From NCBI GenBank assembly GCA_036504215.1, contig DASXVO010000081.1, positions 1 through 64,000 on the forward strand: DNA of 64,000 bases, in the 5' to 3' direction. Origin of the DNA: Vicinamibacterales bacterium (GTDB lineage Bacteria; Acidobacteriota; Vicinamibacteria; Vicinamibacterales; Fen-181). The position numbers and the translations under genes were made by a program. The notes under the pieces were generated by a model. It saw only the letters and a program-made list of their open reading frames with translations, had not been told where the DNA came from and ran no database searches. Shown in pieces: positions 7,152-17,782 of this stretch. Numbering within the stretch: position 1 is the first letter of the stretch; every line of letters starts with the position of its first letter.

Positions 7152-8771
7152 TTGGCCTCACCCCAATCCCGTCTGCTCATCGCGTGCGTCGTCGTGCTCC
7201 TGGCCGTTGCGTCAATCGCAGCCCGCCAGGCGACGCCTATCCGCGCGGCGCTTCCCTTGACGGTGATCTCCCAGGAGGGACGTCGGCCGCTGGCCGCTGT
7301 GCTGGTCGGCGACCAGGTGATGGTGGCGCTCGACGACCTGGCGGCCTTGTTTCAACTGGCGATTCGTGACGACACGCTTGGTGGCGCGGTCACCGTCGGC
7401 TACAAGGGCAAGGCGGTCATCCTCACGCCCGGGCAGGCGCTGGCGTCGGCCGGCGGCCGGCTCGTGTCGCTGCCCGCCCCGGTCACCCGGGACGGACGCC
7501 GCTGGCTCGTGCCAGTCGAGTTCATCAGCCGCGCACTCGGCCCGATCTTCGACGCGCGGCTCGACGTCCGCAAGAACTCGCGGTTGGTGCTCGTCGGCGA
7601 CGTGCGTGTGCCGCGGATCAGCGTGCGCGAGGACGTCCTCGGGCCGCAGACGCGCGTGACTTTCGAGATGACGCCTCGCACGCCTCACACGATCACCCAG
7701 GAGGCGGGTCATCTGCTGGTGCGGTTCGATTCCGACGCGCTCGACGTGTCACTCCCGGCCACGGGGCCGCAAGGACTCGTGCAGGCCGTTCGCATCGCGG
7801 ACCCGAACACGACCATCGCGATCGACGTCGGCCCGCGCTTCGGCGCCTACCGTGCGTCGCTGACGCCACAGGAAGGCAACGCCAGCCAACTCATCGTCGA
7901 CATCATGCCGGCCGGATCGGAGCCGGTTTCGCAGCCTCCCGGGCGCCCGCCCGCGCCCGCGCCGACAGTGCCGTCCTCCGGGCCGGATCAGCAGGCTGCT
8001 CCCGCGGCGTCCCCCGTGTCGGGCGGCCTCCGGACGGTCGTGCTCGACCCTGGCCATGGAGGGGATGAGACCGGCGCCAAGGGTGCGGGCGGCGTCCTCG
8101 AAAAGGACGTCGCGCTCGGCGTGGCGCGCCGCCTGAAAGCGGCGCTCGAAGGGCGCCTGGGCGTGCGCGTCCTGCTGACGCGCGACGGCGACCAGGCTGT
8201 GCCGCTCGACGACCGCGCGGCGCTCGCCAACAACAACAAGGCCGACCTCTTCCTCAGCATCCACGCGAACGCGTCGGTGCGAAAGGAAGTCAGCGGCGCG
8301 CAGATCTACTACCTGGCAGCGGACCAATCCGGCGAGGACGCACGGACATCGGCGGCCACGCATCAAGCCTTGCCGACGCTCGGCGGCGGCACTCGCGAGA
8401 TCGAGATGATCCTCTGGGAGATGGCGCAACTGCGGCACCTGACCGAGTCGGCCTTGCTCGCAGGCGCGGTCGAGGAGCAGTGCCGTGGCCGCGTCCGTCT
8501 CAACGTGCGGCCGGTGCAGCAGGCGCCCTTCCGCGTGCTCGCCGGCGCCAACATGCCGGCGGTGCTCGTCGAGGTCGGTTTCGTCACCAACCCGGACGAA
8601 GAGCAACAACTCGGATCGGACGCGTATCAGAACACCCTCGCGCAGGCGCTGTTCGACGGCGTCGTCCGCTTCCGCGATCGGGCCGATCGGGCTCAGGCGC
8701 CGCCAGTGCCGCCGCTGCCGATCCCGGCACCAGCGTCGGTCGTCAAGGACCCGAGTCGGGATCACCGATGA
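7152..8771 (+). CDS. N-acetylmuramoyl-L-alanine amidase (Amidase_3) with AMIN-like N-terminus
   Basis: A 539-residue secreted or periplasmic enzyme that cleaves the amide between muramic acid and the stem peptide. No ATG is in frame near the signal peptide; TTG at 7152 gives a good one (SRLLIACVVVLLAVASIAARQA), and a TATGAT -10 lies at 7137-7142. A copper-amine-oxidase-N-like/AMIN region spans about residues 30-270, then a Pro-rich linker, then the catalytic domain with LDPGHGG, LEKDV and SIHANA (Zn ligands His, Glu, His) and the catalytic Glu in VLVEVGFVTN. The stop overlaps the next start (ATGA). Confidence 0.88.
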   Translation: MASPQSRLLIACVVVLLAVASIAARQATPIRAALPLTVISQEGRRPLAAVLVGDQVMVALDDLAALFQLAIRDDTLGGAVTVGYKGKAVILTPGQALASAGGRLVSLPAPVTRDGRRWLVPVEFISRALGPIFDARLDVRKNSRLVLVGDVRVPRISVREDVLGPQTRVTFEMTPRTPHTITQEAGHLLVRFDSDALDVSLPATGPQGLVQAVRIADPNTTIAIDVGPRFGAYRASLTPQEGNASQLIVDIMPAGSEPVSQPPGRPPAPAPTVPSSGPDQQAAPAASPVSGGLRTVVLDPGHGGDETGAKGAGGVLEKDVALGVARRLKAALEGRLGVRVLLTRDGDQAVPLDDRAALANNNKADLFLSIHANASVRKEVSGAQIYYLAADQSGEDARTSAATHQALPTLGGGTREIEMILWEMAQLRHLTESALLAGAVEEQCRGRVRLNVRPVQQAPFRVLAGANMPAVLVEVGFVTNPDEEQQLGSDAYQNTLAQALFDGVVRFRDRADRAQAPPVPPLPIPAPASVVKDPSRDHR

Positions 8772-9451
8772 CCAGGCGACGCCTCGTGGTCTGGATCGTC
8801 GTCGTCATCTGCGGCCTCGCGGCCATCGGCGCCGCCTTCATCCTCCTGCCGCGCTGGTATGCCGAATCGAACGAGCCGGCCGTCCGGTCGGAACCGTCCG
8901 CCCCGCCGGCAGCCAGACGAATCAAGGCCCGGTTGCTGTACATCGCACCCGACGGCCTCCGGCTCCTCGCGATCGAACGCGACGTCCTCTTCGGCGAGGG
9001 CACGCTCGAGCAGGCGCGTCGCATTGTCGAGGCGCAGCTCGAGGCCGCTCCTTCCCCGCTGGCGTCTCCGGTCCCGGCGGGCACGAAGCTGCGCGCTCTA
9101 TATCTCGGCCCGAGCGGCGAGGCGTACGTGGACTTGAGCCGCGACGTGTCGAGCGCCCACTCGGGCGGCGCCCTCGACGAGATCCTCACGGTCTACGCGC
9201 TCGTCGACGCGCTCACCATGAATCTCCCCGCGGTCACCGCCGTGCAGATCCTGGTGGACGGCCGCGAGGTGGACACGCTCGCCGGCCACGTGGATCTGCG
9301 CCGGCCGCTGCTCAAGAACACGACCTGGATCGAGGAACTCCAGACGGCCCCCGCCCCGCCTGCGGGCGCGTTGCCTCCGGCGGGCACCCTCGACACGCCA
9401 CCACCGGCCGGGCCGCCCGGGGGACCAGCCACGAAATCACCGATCGAATGA
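8768..9451 (+). CDS. GerMN-domain (sporulation/spore germination GerM-like) protein
   Basis: A 227-residue protein with one N-terminal membrane anchor (about residues 7-27) and a GerMN domain around residues 60-185: [18 protein letters not shown], a following Ser-rich stretch, [27 protein letters not shown], and a late GHVDLRRPL. The C-terminal 40 residues are Pro/Ala-rich. GerMN domains occur well outside spore formers and are thought to bind cell-wall or protein partners. The order amidase-GerM-rph-rdgB resembles the gerM-rph-rdgB string in Bacillus. Confidence 0.82.
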   Translation: MTRRRLVVWIVVVICGLAAIGAAFILLPRWYAESNEPAVRSEPSAPPAARRIKARLLYIAPDGLRLLAIERDVLFGEGTLEQARRIVEAQLEAAPSPLASPVPAGTKLRALYLGPSGEAYVDLSRDVSSAHSGGALDEILTVYALVDALTMNLPAVTAVQILVDGREVDTLAGHVDLRRPLLKNTTWIEELQTAPAPPAGALPPAGTLDTPPPAGPPGGPATKSPIE

Positions 9452-9461
9452 GACCGTTGCC

Positions 9462-10190
9462 ATGACCCGATCAGACAGTCGTCCCGTCAACGTGCTGCGC
9501 ACCACCCGCCTGACGCCGCACTATGTGAAGCATCCCGAGGGATCGGTCCTCATCGAGGCCGGAGACACCCGCGTGATCTGTACGGCCAGTGTCGAGGACC
9601 GCGTGCCGCCGTTCCGCCGCAACAGCGGCAAGGGCTGGGTGACGGCCGAATACGGGATGTTGCCCCGCGCCACGACGACGAGGAACCAGCGCGAGGCGTC
9701 GGCCGGAAAGGTGGGCGGCCGGACGCAGGAGATCCAGCGATTGATCGGCCGGTCCTTGCGCGCCGTCACGCGGCTCGAGGAGCTTGGTGAGCGCACGATA
9801 TGGATCGACTGCGACGTCATCCAGGCCGATGGCGGGACGCGCACCGCGTCCATCACCGGCGGCTTCGTGGCGCTCGCGCTCGCGCTGCAGAAACTGCGCG
9901 ACCAGGGCACCATCGCCACCATGCCCGTCCGGGACTACGTCGCCGCCACCAGCGTCGGCATCGTCGACGGCGAGCCGCTGCTCGACCTCGCGTACGAGGA
10001 GGACTCGCGCGCCGAGGTGGACATGAACATCGTCCAGACCGGCGACGGACGATTCATCGAGGTGCAGGGCACCGCCGAGGCCGCGCCCTTCGGCCGCGAC
10101 GCCCTCGTGGCCATGCTCGATCTCGCCGCGGAGGGGATCCGGCAATTGAACGCGCTGCAGCGCGACATCATCGGTGTCCTCCCGCGATGA
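9462..10190 (+). CDS. rph: Ribonuclease PH
   Basis: A 242-residue phosphorolytic 3'-5' exoribonuclease that trims tRNA 3' ends. Diagnostic stretches are [33 protein letters not shown], the phosphate-site region [35 protein letters not shown], and [18 protein letters not shown] with the catalytic acids. Its stop shares the ATGA with rdgB. Confidence 0.96.
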   Translation: MTRSDSRPVNVLRTTRLTPHYVKHPEGSVLIEAGDTRVICTASVEDRVPPFRRNSGKGWVTAEYGMLPRATTTRNQREASAGKVGGRTQEIQRLIGRSLRAVTRLEELGERTIWIDCDVIQADGGTRTASITGGFVALALALQKLRDQGTIATMPVRDYVAATSVGIVDGEPLLDLAYEEDSRAEVDMNIVQTGDGRFIEVQGTAEAAPFGRDALVAMLDLAAEGIRQLNALQRDIIGVLPR

Positions 10191-10789
10191 GCAGCGTGCT
10201 GCTCCTCGCGACGACGAACGCGGGCAAGTTGCGCGAGATTCGTGACGTGCTCGCCGGACTCGACGTCGACGTGCGTGCGCTCGGCGACTACCCGGCCGTC
10301 GCCGAACCCGAGGAGACGGGCCGCACGTTCGCCGAGAACGCGCGGCAGAAGGCGCTCTACTACGCGGCCGCCACGGGCGCGCGGGTGGTTGCCGAGGATT
10401 CGGGCCTGGAGATCGACGCGCTCGATGGCGCGCCCGGGATCTACTCGGCGCGTTTTGGCGGCGCGGAGGCGCCGACGTATCCCGAGAAGTTCGCGATGAT
10501 CGACCGGATGCTGCGCGGGCGCGGGCAGCCTGAGAGCCCGGCGCGGTTCGTCTGCTCGCTCGCACTGGCCGAGGCCGGCCGCATCCTGTTCGAGGCGCGC
10601 GGCACCGTGGAAGGGCGGATCACCGAACCGCCGCGCGGCAGTGGGGGGTTCGGGTACGACCCGATCTTCTTCTACCCGCCGCTCGGCTGCACGCTCGCTG
10701 AACTCGCGCAGGAGCAGAAGTCCGCCGTGAGCCACCGCGGCTCCGCGTTCCGGCAGTTGCGCGAGTTCCTCCTGGCTCACGGGTCCTGA
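10187..10789 (+). CDS. rdgB: RdgB/HAM1 family non-canonical purine NTP pyrophosphatase
   Basis: A 200-residue house-cleaning enzyme that hydrolyses XTP/dITP to the monophosphate. Motifs are [17 protein letters not shown] at the N-terminus, [47 protein letters not shown] and AVSHRGSAF. The final residues (HGS) and the stop codon already lie in a short dispersed repeat, suggesting that the repeat defines the present C-terminus. Confidence 0.95.
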   Translation: MSSVLLLATTNAGKLREIRDVLAGLDVDVRALGDYPAVAEPEETGRTFAENARQKALYYAAATGARVVAEDSGLEIDALDGAPGIYSARFGGAEAPTYPEKFAMIDRMLRGRGQPESPARFVCSLALAEAGRILFEARGTVEGRITEPPRGSGGFGYDPIFFYPPLGCTLAELAQEQKSAVSHRGSAFRQLREFLLAHGS

Positions 10790-10821
10790 CTCCTGGCTCC
10801 TGATTACTGGCTCCTGAGGAT
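10780..10821. repeat. Dispersed short repeat, CTCCTGGCTCCTGA family, copy 2
   Basis: GTCCTGACTCCTGGCTCCTGA is followed by a shorter copy, TTACTGGCTCCTGAG. It matches the citC-citD spacer at 2339-2413. It overlaps the last codons of rdgB and supplies its TGA, and it ends just before the S4 gene. Confidence 0.65.
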
Positions 10822-11229
10822 ATGTCCCCCGAACCACCGACCGCCAGCGATGTTCGCCTGGACGTGTGGCTGGATGTTGCCTGCCTCTTCAAGACGCGGG
10901 CGGAGGCGCAGAAGGCGTGTACCGGCGGGAAGGTCGATGTGAACGGCGTGGCCGGCAAGCCGCATCGGCTGCTCCACGTGGGCGATGAGATCCGGATCAA
11001 TCGCCCGCTCGGCCGAAAGCAAGTGGTCGTCGTGCGGACGCTGGCGGATCGACACGTGCCGAAGGCCGAGGCCCGCGAACTCTACGAGGATCGCACGCCG
11101 CCGCCGACGCCGGAAGAACTGGAGCAGCGCGAACTCGAGCGCGTGTTCCGACGCACGTTCGGCACGCGTCCGGCGCACGCGCCGGACAAGCGCGAACGGC
11201 GGGCGTTGCGAAAGCTGAAGGGCCATTGA
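10822..11229 (+). CDS. S4-domain RNA-binding protein, Hsp15 (HslR)-like
   Basis: A 135-residue protein with an S4 domain at about residues 10-65 (VRLDVWLDVACLFKTRAEAQ, VDVNGVAGKPHRLLHVGDEI). It has a basic C-terminal extension ending RERRALRKLKGH, as in Hsp15, which binds 50S subunits carrying nascent chains after translation failure. Expression with rph and rdgB is likely. Exact equivalence with E. coli HslR is not certain. Confidence 0.82.
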   Translation: MSPEPPTASDVRLDVWLDVACLFKTRAEAQKACTGGKVDVNGVAGKPHRLLHVGDEIRINRPLGRKQVVVVRTLADRHVPKAEARELYEDRTPPPTPEELEQRELERVFRRTFGTRPAHAPDKRERRALRKLKGH

Positions 11230-11408
11230 GCCCGCAGCGGCATGGACGCCCGGCGCAGAGGTTCGCCGGACACGCGTTCGGCTTGAATCTGGAACTGCTC
11301 GTCTCTCGCGGCAGCGTGTCTGTCGAGGAGGTGTGCGGAGGATGCGAGGTGGGAGGGTGGAGGGACCAGGGGCGACTGCCAGCCACCCGGTCCTCTCGTC
11401 TAGTGCAC

Positions 11409-11615
11409 TTACGCGGGCTTGACGTTCTCGCCGCGCGGCCCCTTCGGACCCTGCCCCTTGTCGAACGTCACCGACTGCCCTTCGTGCATCGAGTCGAAGG
11501 GAATGCCGGAGCACGCCGACTGGTGGAAGAAGTACTCGTTGCCGTCGCTGCCCAGGATGAACCCAAAGCCCTTGTCGCGCACGAGTCTCTTGATCGTGCC
11601 TGCCATCGAAGCCAT
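11409..11615 (-). CDS. Cold-shock domain protein (CspA family)
   Basis: A 68-residue nucleic-acid-binding OB-fold protein. It has the RNP1-type motif KGFGFI and a variant RNP2, YFFHQS, where VFVHFS is more common. The start at 11615 is chosen because AAGGAG lies seven bases upstream; longer in-frame starts lack one. The region upstream carries two hairpins (11630-11669), as often seen in cold-shock leaders. The gene is convergent with the S4 gene, and the 180 bases between them hold no other gene. Confidence 0.9.
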   Translation of the reverse strand: MASMAGTIKRLVRDKGFGFILGSDGNEYFFHQSACSGIPFDSMHEGQSVTFDKGQGPKGPRGENVKPA

Positions 11616-11629
11616 CTCGCGTCTCCTTC

Positions 11630-11669
11630 GTGTGGCGAATCCCACACCGTGTAGAGATCAGCATACACG
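11630..11669 (-). promoter_or_regulatory. Structured 5' leader of the cold-shock gene: two tandem hairpins
   Basis: On the minus strand, CGTGTA/TACACG (11669-11664 and 11653-11648) forms one perfect 6-bp stem. GTGTGG/CCACAC (11647-11642 and 11635-11630) forms a second with a 6-base loop, directly before the AAGGAG. A TATGCT -10-like hexamer lies inside the first stem, so only the second may be transcribed. A structure next to the Shine-Dalgarno could modulate translation with temperature; this is inferred from base pairing only. Confidence 0.45.
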
Positions 11670-11780
11670 GATATGGGAATTCGTGCAGTGAAGATCGTGA
11701 CGGCGGGCGTTTCTCGCGCAAGGCGCCGGCGGGGGGGCCGGGCGCGTGGCGGCCGCGTGTCCCCGTGAAGAAGTCGGGTG

Positions 11781-13088
11781 TCAGCGCGAAAAACCCAATG
11801 ATTTCGGCCCGCGATGAGCGCCAGCGGGCGCGCGGCCGGTGGCCCAGCTCATCACGGGAACGTTCACGAGGGGCGGGCGCGCCAGCGCCGGCGGATCGAC
11901 CGCCTGCGGGGCGCCGTCGCCGTAGAACGCCGTGAAGCGCCCGTCCCGAATCTCCAGCGCCGACGCACGGCCCTTGGAATCCTGCGTGAGCATCCCGGTG
12001 TCAATCGCGAAGACGTGGCTGGCGAAGCGGGGTGTGATCGTCGCGTTGGGCGTGATGGTGTGGCCCACCACCACGTAGCGCGCCGCGAGCCTCGCGAGCA
12101 TCGCATTCAGGCCGGCGGTCAGCTTCTCCTCGGGATCCTGGGCCAGGCCGCGGTACCACAGCGGACCGTTCGACGAGGCCGCCAGCCACTGCCGGTACCC
12201 GAGCAACGCTTCCATGTCCCGAACGACGGCCGGATCGGCGGGCCGGGCCTGGGCCTGCTTCCGCTTCAGTTCGTCGCCGACGTGCTTGACCGCCTCGACC
12301 AGCGTCATGTGGCGCCAGACCACCTTCTTGCGTGCGAGCGCCTTCCAGATTCGGTCGAAGTCCTGCAGTTCCACGCCGACACGCGCATCGAGTTCCGCCA
12401 CGCTTCGGAATTCGAGCGCGGGATTCAGGCCGCCGTGCACGAACAACCCGCCGCCGATCTGGACGATGGCGTGATGGCCGCGGATCCATCGCCCATACTT
12501 GCCGTCGGGGCCGAACGCGTCCCGATACTCGAAGAAGCCCAGGGGGTGTTCGTCCATCCACTTCTTGCGGGTTGTCCCGTCGGCGTCCGGCGCAACGGCG
12601 TGGCCGTGAGCGGCATGCGCGGCAAGGAACCTGGTGTAATCGCGGTAGGCTTTCTCGCGCACCTTGTGGGACTGCGCCGTCGCGAACGTGCGGAAGATCT
12701 CCGGGGTGACGTATCGCAGGTCGCCCATCACCATCATGGCTTCGTGGTTGCCGAGCAACGGGACGAGCCTCCCGCCGGCCTTTGCGGCCTGCCGCTCGAG
12801 GTCCATCACGAGGTCGAGGCATTCGCGCGAGCGCGGGCCACGGTCCAGGAGGTCACCGGTCTGGACCAGTGTGGCCGGGCCGCCCACCCAGTGGCGGTTG
12901 CCATCGACCAGGGCCGTGCGTTGCAGGAGCGTCACCAGTTCGGCGAACGCCCCGTGCACGTCGGCGATGGCCACGACGCGCGCCGGCGCCGGGGCCTGCG
13001 CGGCGACAGTGACGGCGACCGCGGCGACAAGCGCGACGGCCACGGCAACGACCAGCGCGGCACGCGAGATCCTCGAGGTCGAATGCAT
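11781..13088 (-). CDS. Secreted calcineurin-like metallophosphoesterase
   Basis: A 435-residue protein with a signal peptide (LVVAVAVALVAAVAVTVAAQA). It carries the metallophosphatase blocks VVAIADVHGAF (D-x-H), LVQTGDLLDRGP (GDxxDRG), PLLGNHEAMMVMGD (GNHE), then FVHGGLNP and VVVGHTIT (metal His). The order and the long insert between GNHE and the second His resemble Shewanella-like protein phosphatases, so protein phosphatase activity is possible. The substrate is unknown. Confidence 0.88.
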   Translation of the reverse strand: MHSTSRISRAALVVAVAVALVAAVAVTVAAQAPAPARVVAIADVHGAFAELVTLLQRTALVDGNRHWVGGPATLVQTGDLLDRGPRSRECLDLVMDLERQAAKAGGRLVPLLGNHEAMMVMGDLRYVTPEIFRTFATAQSHKVREKAYRDYTRFLAAHAAHGHAVAPDADGTTRKKWMDEHPLGFFEYRDAFGPDGKYGRWIRGHHAIVQIGGGLFVHGGLNPALEFRSVAELDARVGVELQDFDRIWKALARKKVVWRHMTLVEAVKHVGDELKRKQAQARPADPAVVRDMEALLGYRQWLAASSNGPLWYRGLAQDPEEKLTAGLNAMLARLAARYVVVGHTITPNATITPRFASHVFAIDTGMLTQDSKGRASALEIRDGRFTAFYGDGAPQAVDPPALARPPLVNVPVMSWATGRAPAGAHRGPKSLGFSR

Positions 13089-13188
13089 CTGTCCTCCATC
13101 AGTCTGGGAGGCTGCCCCTCACGCCCCCGGGTGAGACCGTCTGCCGGCACGCGCGATCTCGCAGGCTGGCGCTGCTCACGAGCGGCGC

Positions 13189-13236
13189 GGCCACGACGCG
13201 GCGCGGTCACGACGCGGCGCGGTCACGACGCGGAGA
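13189..13236. repeat. Three tandem 16-base units upstream of tRNA-Pro
   Basis: GGYCACGACGCGGCGC occurs three times in a row, the last copy diverging at its end. It lies between the divergent phosphoesterase gene and the tRNA. The rest of the 260-base gap shows a TATGAT at 13324-13329 that may be the -10 for the tRNA. Confidence 0.6.
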
Positions 13237-13348
13237 AGTCTACCGCGAAGTATCGACCCGCGCAGGGAGATGGAGTCCGCGCGGCTCTGCACTTCGCAGT
13301 TCTCGTCCGGGATATCGGTCGAGTATGATGAGAGCATGGTGTTCGTGT

Positions 13349-13425
13349 CGGGGCGTAGCGCAGCCTGGTAGCGCGCCTGCCTTGGGCGCAGGAGGTCCCG
13401 GGTCCGAATCCCGGCGCCCCGACCA
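13349..13425 (+). tRNA. tRNA-Pro (anticodon UGG)
   Basis: A 77-base cloverleaf with CCA encoded. The acceptor stem CGGGGCG pairs with CGCCCCG (discriminator A). There is a D-loop with AGCCTGGTAGC, an anticodon stem CCTGC/GCAGG enclosing CTTGGGC (anticodon TGG), and a T-arm CCCGGGTCCGAATCCCGG. A TATGAT -10 candidate lies about 20 bases upstream. Confidence 0.96.
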
Positions 13426-13520
13426 ATAACCACCGCACACCTGGCTGATGAGGTCGATCAGAGCGCCCGGCGGCCTCTGCGGGCGTGCGATTGTCGCCGG
13501 GCACAACGTCGACGGCGCCC

Positions 13521-13943
13521 TTACTTCAAGCCGCTCTTGTACGTCACGAGCACGGAGACGGGCTCGAGTGCCTTCCTGGTTCTCACCTCAACGGCGAGTG
13601 GCTTCAACTTGCCAATCGGCTGGTGCGCCCGGTACCGGTCTTTCAGGTCCGACGGAATCGGCAGTGCCTCGATGTCTTTGTCGCTCTTTGCGGTGAAGTA
13701 GAAGGCCGTCTTGAAGAACCTGTCCCAGACCGAGACCCAGCACACGGTCTTCTTCTTGTGGGACACCTTGCAGAGCCACGCCTTGCCGTCGCTGTAGTAC
13801 CGCCATTGGAGGGCGCCGTCCCCGAACTCCGCCGCGATGCCGGCGGCAAACGCGTCCCAGGCGGGCTTGGCCTTGCCGAGGCACTTCGCCAGCACGTCAT
13901 CGTCCGGGTACTGGTTCTTGTCGTTCAGCAGCGGTCGTTCCAT
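13521..13943 (-). CDS. DUF3788 family protein
   Basis: A 140-residue protein resembling the DUF3788 family: MERPLLNDKNQYPDDDVLAKCLG, then WRYYSDGKAWLCKVSHKKKTVCWVSVWDRFFKTAFYFT, and AEAL-type helices replaced here by KDIEALPIPSDLKDRYR. The family is small, soluble and of unknown function. Base composition is somewhat less GC-biased in this ORF than in neighbours (many Lys codons). It overlaps the 3' end of the XRE remnant by 19 bases. Confidence 0.78.
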   Translation of the reverse strand: MERPLLNDKNQYPDDDVLAKCLGKAKPAWDAFAAGIAAEFGDGALQWRYYSDGKAWLCKVSHKKKTVCWVSVWDRFFKTAFYFTAKSDKDIEALPIPSDLKDRYRAHQPIGKLKPLAVEVRTRKALEPVSVLVTYKSGLK

Positions 13944-14194
13944 GTCGTCTCAGCCTCCAATGCCGCGATGCCAACGAGGACTACGGGCTGCTGGTCCGGA
14001 GACCCGGCACCGCGCGACAGCCGCCCGCCCAGAGCCTCAACGTAGCCCCACAGCGTCGAGATGAGCAAGTCGCTGCGGCGTTCGAGCCGGGACAGGGCGT
14101 CCTGGCCCACGCCGAGCACCTGCGCCATCCGATTCGTGGAATTCCGCGTCCCACGCCGTCGCGCTTGCCGGACACAGTATGGTTCCTGCTGCAC
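13925..14194 (-). pseudogene. Truncated XRE-type HTH (antitoxin-like) remnant
   Basis: The frame encodes MAQVLGVGQDALSRLERRSD followed by LLISTLWGYVEALGGRLS. This closely follows the helix-turn-helix plus C-terminal pattern of XRE/HigA-like antitoxins in which the recognition helix reads VGQ-S-x-SRLE. The usual 30-40 residues before it are missing or unlike the family, no start with a ribosome site is evident, and no toxin gene is adjacent. I read it as a decayed antitoxin; a short functional protein starting near 14194 is the alternative. Confidence 0.45.
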
Positions 14195-14306
14195 ATGGTG
14201 TCATGCCCATAATCGCCTGGACGCGGCCAGGATACGGCCTGAGGCGCCTGACGTGCGCAACGGCCCCGGTTGCCGTCTGGACGCCGAAATGGCCACCTGG
14301 TCACAG

Positions 14307-14364
14307 GCAACCATGAGGTTGCATATTCATGATCGGCCTGCTAATATGCAACCTGGAGGTTGCA
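14307..14364 (+). promoter_or_regulatory. Promoter and twin operators of the SRPBCC-arsR pair
   Basis: Two identical palindromes, GCAACC-N4-GGTTGC, lie at 14307-14322 and 14348-14363, with centres 41 bases apart (about four helical turns). Between them is a near-ideal promoter: TTGCAT at 14319-14324, a 17-base spacer, and TAATAT at 14342-14347. The -35 overlaps the first palindrome, and the -10 and Shine-Dalgarno (GGAGG, 14355-14359) overlap the second. Binding of the downstream ArsR-type protein here would block both transcription and initiation. The sequences are seen; the binding protein is inferred. Confidence 0.75.
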
Positions 14365-14365
14365 C

Positions 14366-14839
14366 ATGGACGGCGATGTCGTCGGTACGGATCGGATCGA
14401 GAAGCGCATCGTGCTGCGCGCCCCGCGTTCCCGCGTCTGGCGCGCCCTGTCGAATGCCGCGGAGTTCGGCTCGTGGTTCGGCGTCGACTTCGGCGGCCTG
14501 TCCTTCGCTCCCGGTGCGTCGGTGCGGGGACGGATCACCTATCCCGGCTACGAGCACCTGACGCTGGAGGTCTGGATCGAGGAGATGGAGCCCGAACGGG
14601 TGTTCTCCTTTCGCTGGCATCCCCACGCCGTCGATCCGGGCGTGGACTACTCCAAGGAGCCGACGACCCTCGTGACGTTCGAGTTGCAGGAGGTGGCGCA
14701 CGGGACCCAGCTCACCGTCGTCGAGTCTGGATTCGATGCGATCCCGATTCACCGCCGTGCCCAGACCCTGCGCATGAACGAGAATGGCTGGACCGAGCAG
14801 GTCAGGAACATCGACGCGTATGTCACGCACCGGGAATAG
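14366..14839 (+). CDS. SRPBCC/AHSA1-like domain protein
   Basis: A 157-residue START/AHSA1-type protein with a hydrophobic ligand cavity in the fold. Segments include IEKRIVLRAPRSRVWRALS, GSWFGVDF, FSFRWHP and TLVTFELQEV, plus the closing helix. The start at ATG 14366 has GGAGG six bases upstream; a TTG at 14360 is in frame but falls on the Shine-Dalgarno. It overlaps the ArsR gene by 20 bases, the common AHSA1-ArsR two-gene arrangement. The ligand is unknown. Confidence 0.88.
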   Translation: MDGDVVGTDRIEKRIVLRAPRSRVWRALSNAAEFGSWFGVDFGGLSFAPGASVRGRITYPGYEHLTLEVWIEEMEPERVFSFRWHPHAVDPGVDYSKEPTTLVTFELQEVAHGTQLTVVESGFDAIPIHRRAQTLRMNENGWTEQVRNIDAYVTHRE

Positions 14840-15173
14840 CAGCGGCCGAGGGCGCGCGGATACCGACGCTTCCGCGGACGTGTTCGCCGCGCTCGGCGAT
14901 CGGACGCGCCTCCGCGTGGTGACGCGGTTGTGCCGGGACGGGCCGATGTCGCTCGTCCGGCTCACCGCCGGCTCGGAGGTGACGCGCCAGGCCGTCAGGA
15001 AACACCTGCAGGTCCTGGCCCGTGCCGGCCTCGTGCGCGGGTCCCGCCACGGCCGCGAGAGCGTCTGGGAACTCGATCCGCGGAGGCTCGAGATCGCGCG
15101 ACGCTACCTGGACCTCGTGTCCAGGCGCTGGGACAGCACGCTCGACCGCCTGAGGGCCGCGGTGGAGCATTGA
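14820..15173 (+). CDS. ArsR-family winged-helix repressor
   Basis: A 117-residue regulator. The winged helix spans about residues 20-95: ADVFAALGDRTRLRVVTRLC, then SEVTRQAVRKHLQVLARAGL (recognition helix) and VRGSRHGRESVWEL (wing). There are no obvious metal-binding Cys/His pairs, so it is likely a non-metal sensor working with the SRPBCC protein. Start ATG 14820 is chosen over 14784 because the upstream part has no homology. Autoregulation through the twin palindromes at 14307-14363 is likely. Confidence 0.88.
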   Translation: MSRTGNSSGRGRADTDASADVFAALGDRTRLRVVTRLCRDGPMSLVRLTAGSEVTRQAVRKHLQVLARAGLVRGSRHGRESVWELDPRRLEIARRYLDLVSRRWDSTLDRLRAAVEH

Positions 15174-15490
15174 GGCGGAGGATGCGCGGCGCTCGGTGCC
15201 AAGAGGCAAACCAGCAACCTGTGTTGCCTCGTCGTTGACAGTTCACGTGTCGACGCTCGATTCCATTTCCAACCGTCGGGCCGGAAAGATCGCCAGGACG
15301 ACCGGGTCGAAGGGTAGAATCTCCCCATCCATGAAGATGGCCACTTCGCGTGCCTCGGACTGATTGGCGCACCGTGGCTGACGGCCGATGGCCCGACGTG
15401 CCTGGCGGGGGTCATCCAGGGCGCGGCAGGGTCGGATCGCATGGGGCGACTGTGGCGGGAGTCCGGAACCACCCAACGAGGAGCGCAGGC
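15174..15490. other. Gap upstream of pfk, no gene seen
   Basis: The pfk frame is open from 15350, but its first 47 codons are Arg/Gly-rich and unlike PFK. I see no separate gene or clear hairpin. GAGGAG at 15478-15483 serves as ribosome site for the pfk GTG start. Confidence 0.5.
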
Positions 15491-17770
<2,280 letters not shown>

Positions 17771-17782
17771 CGGTGCCCGCGA

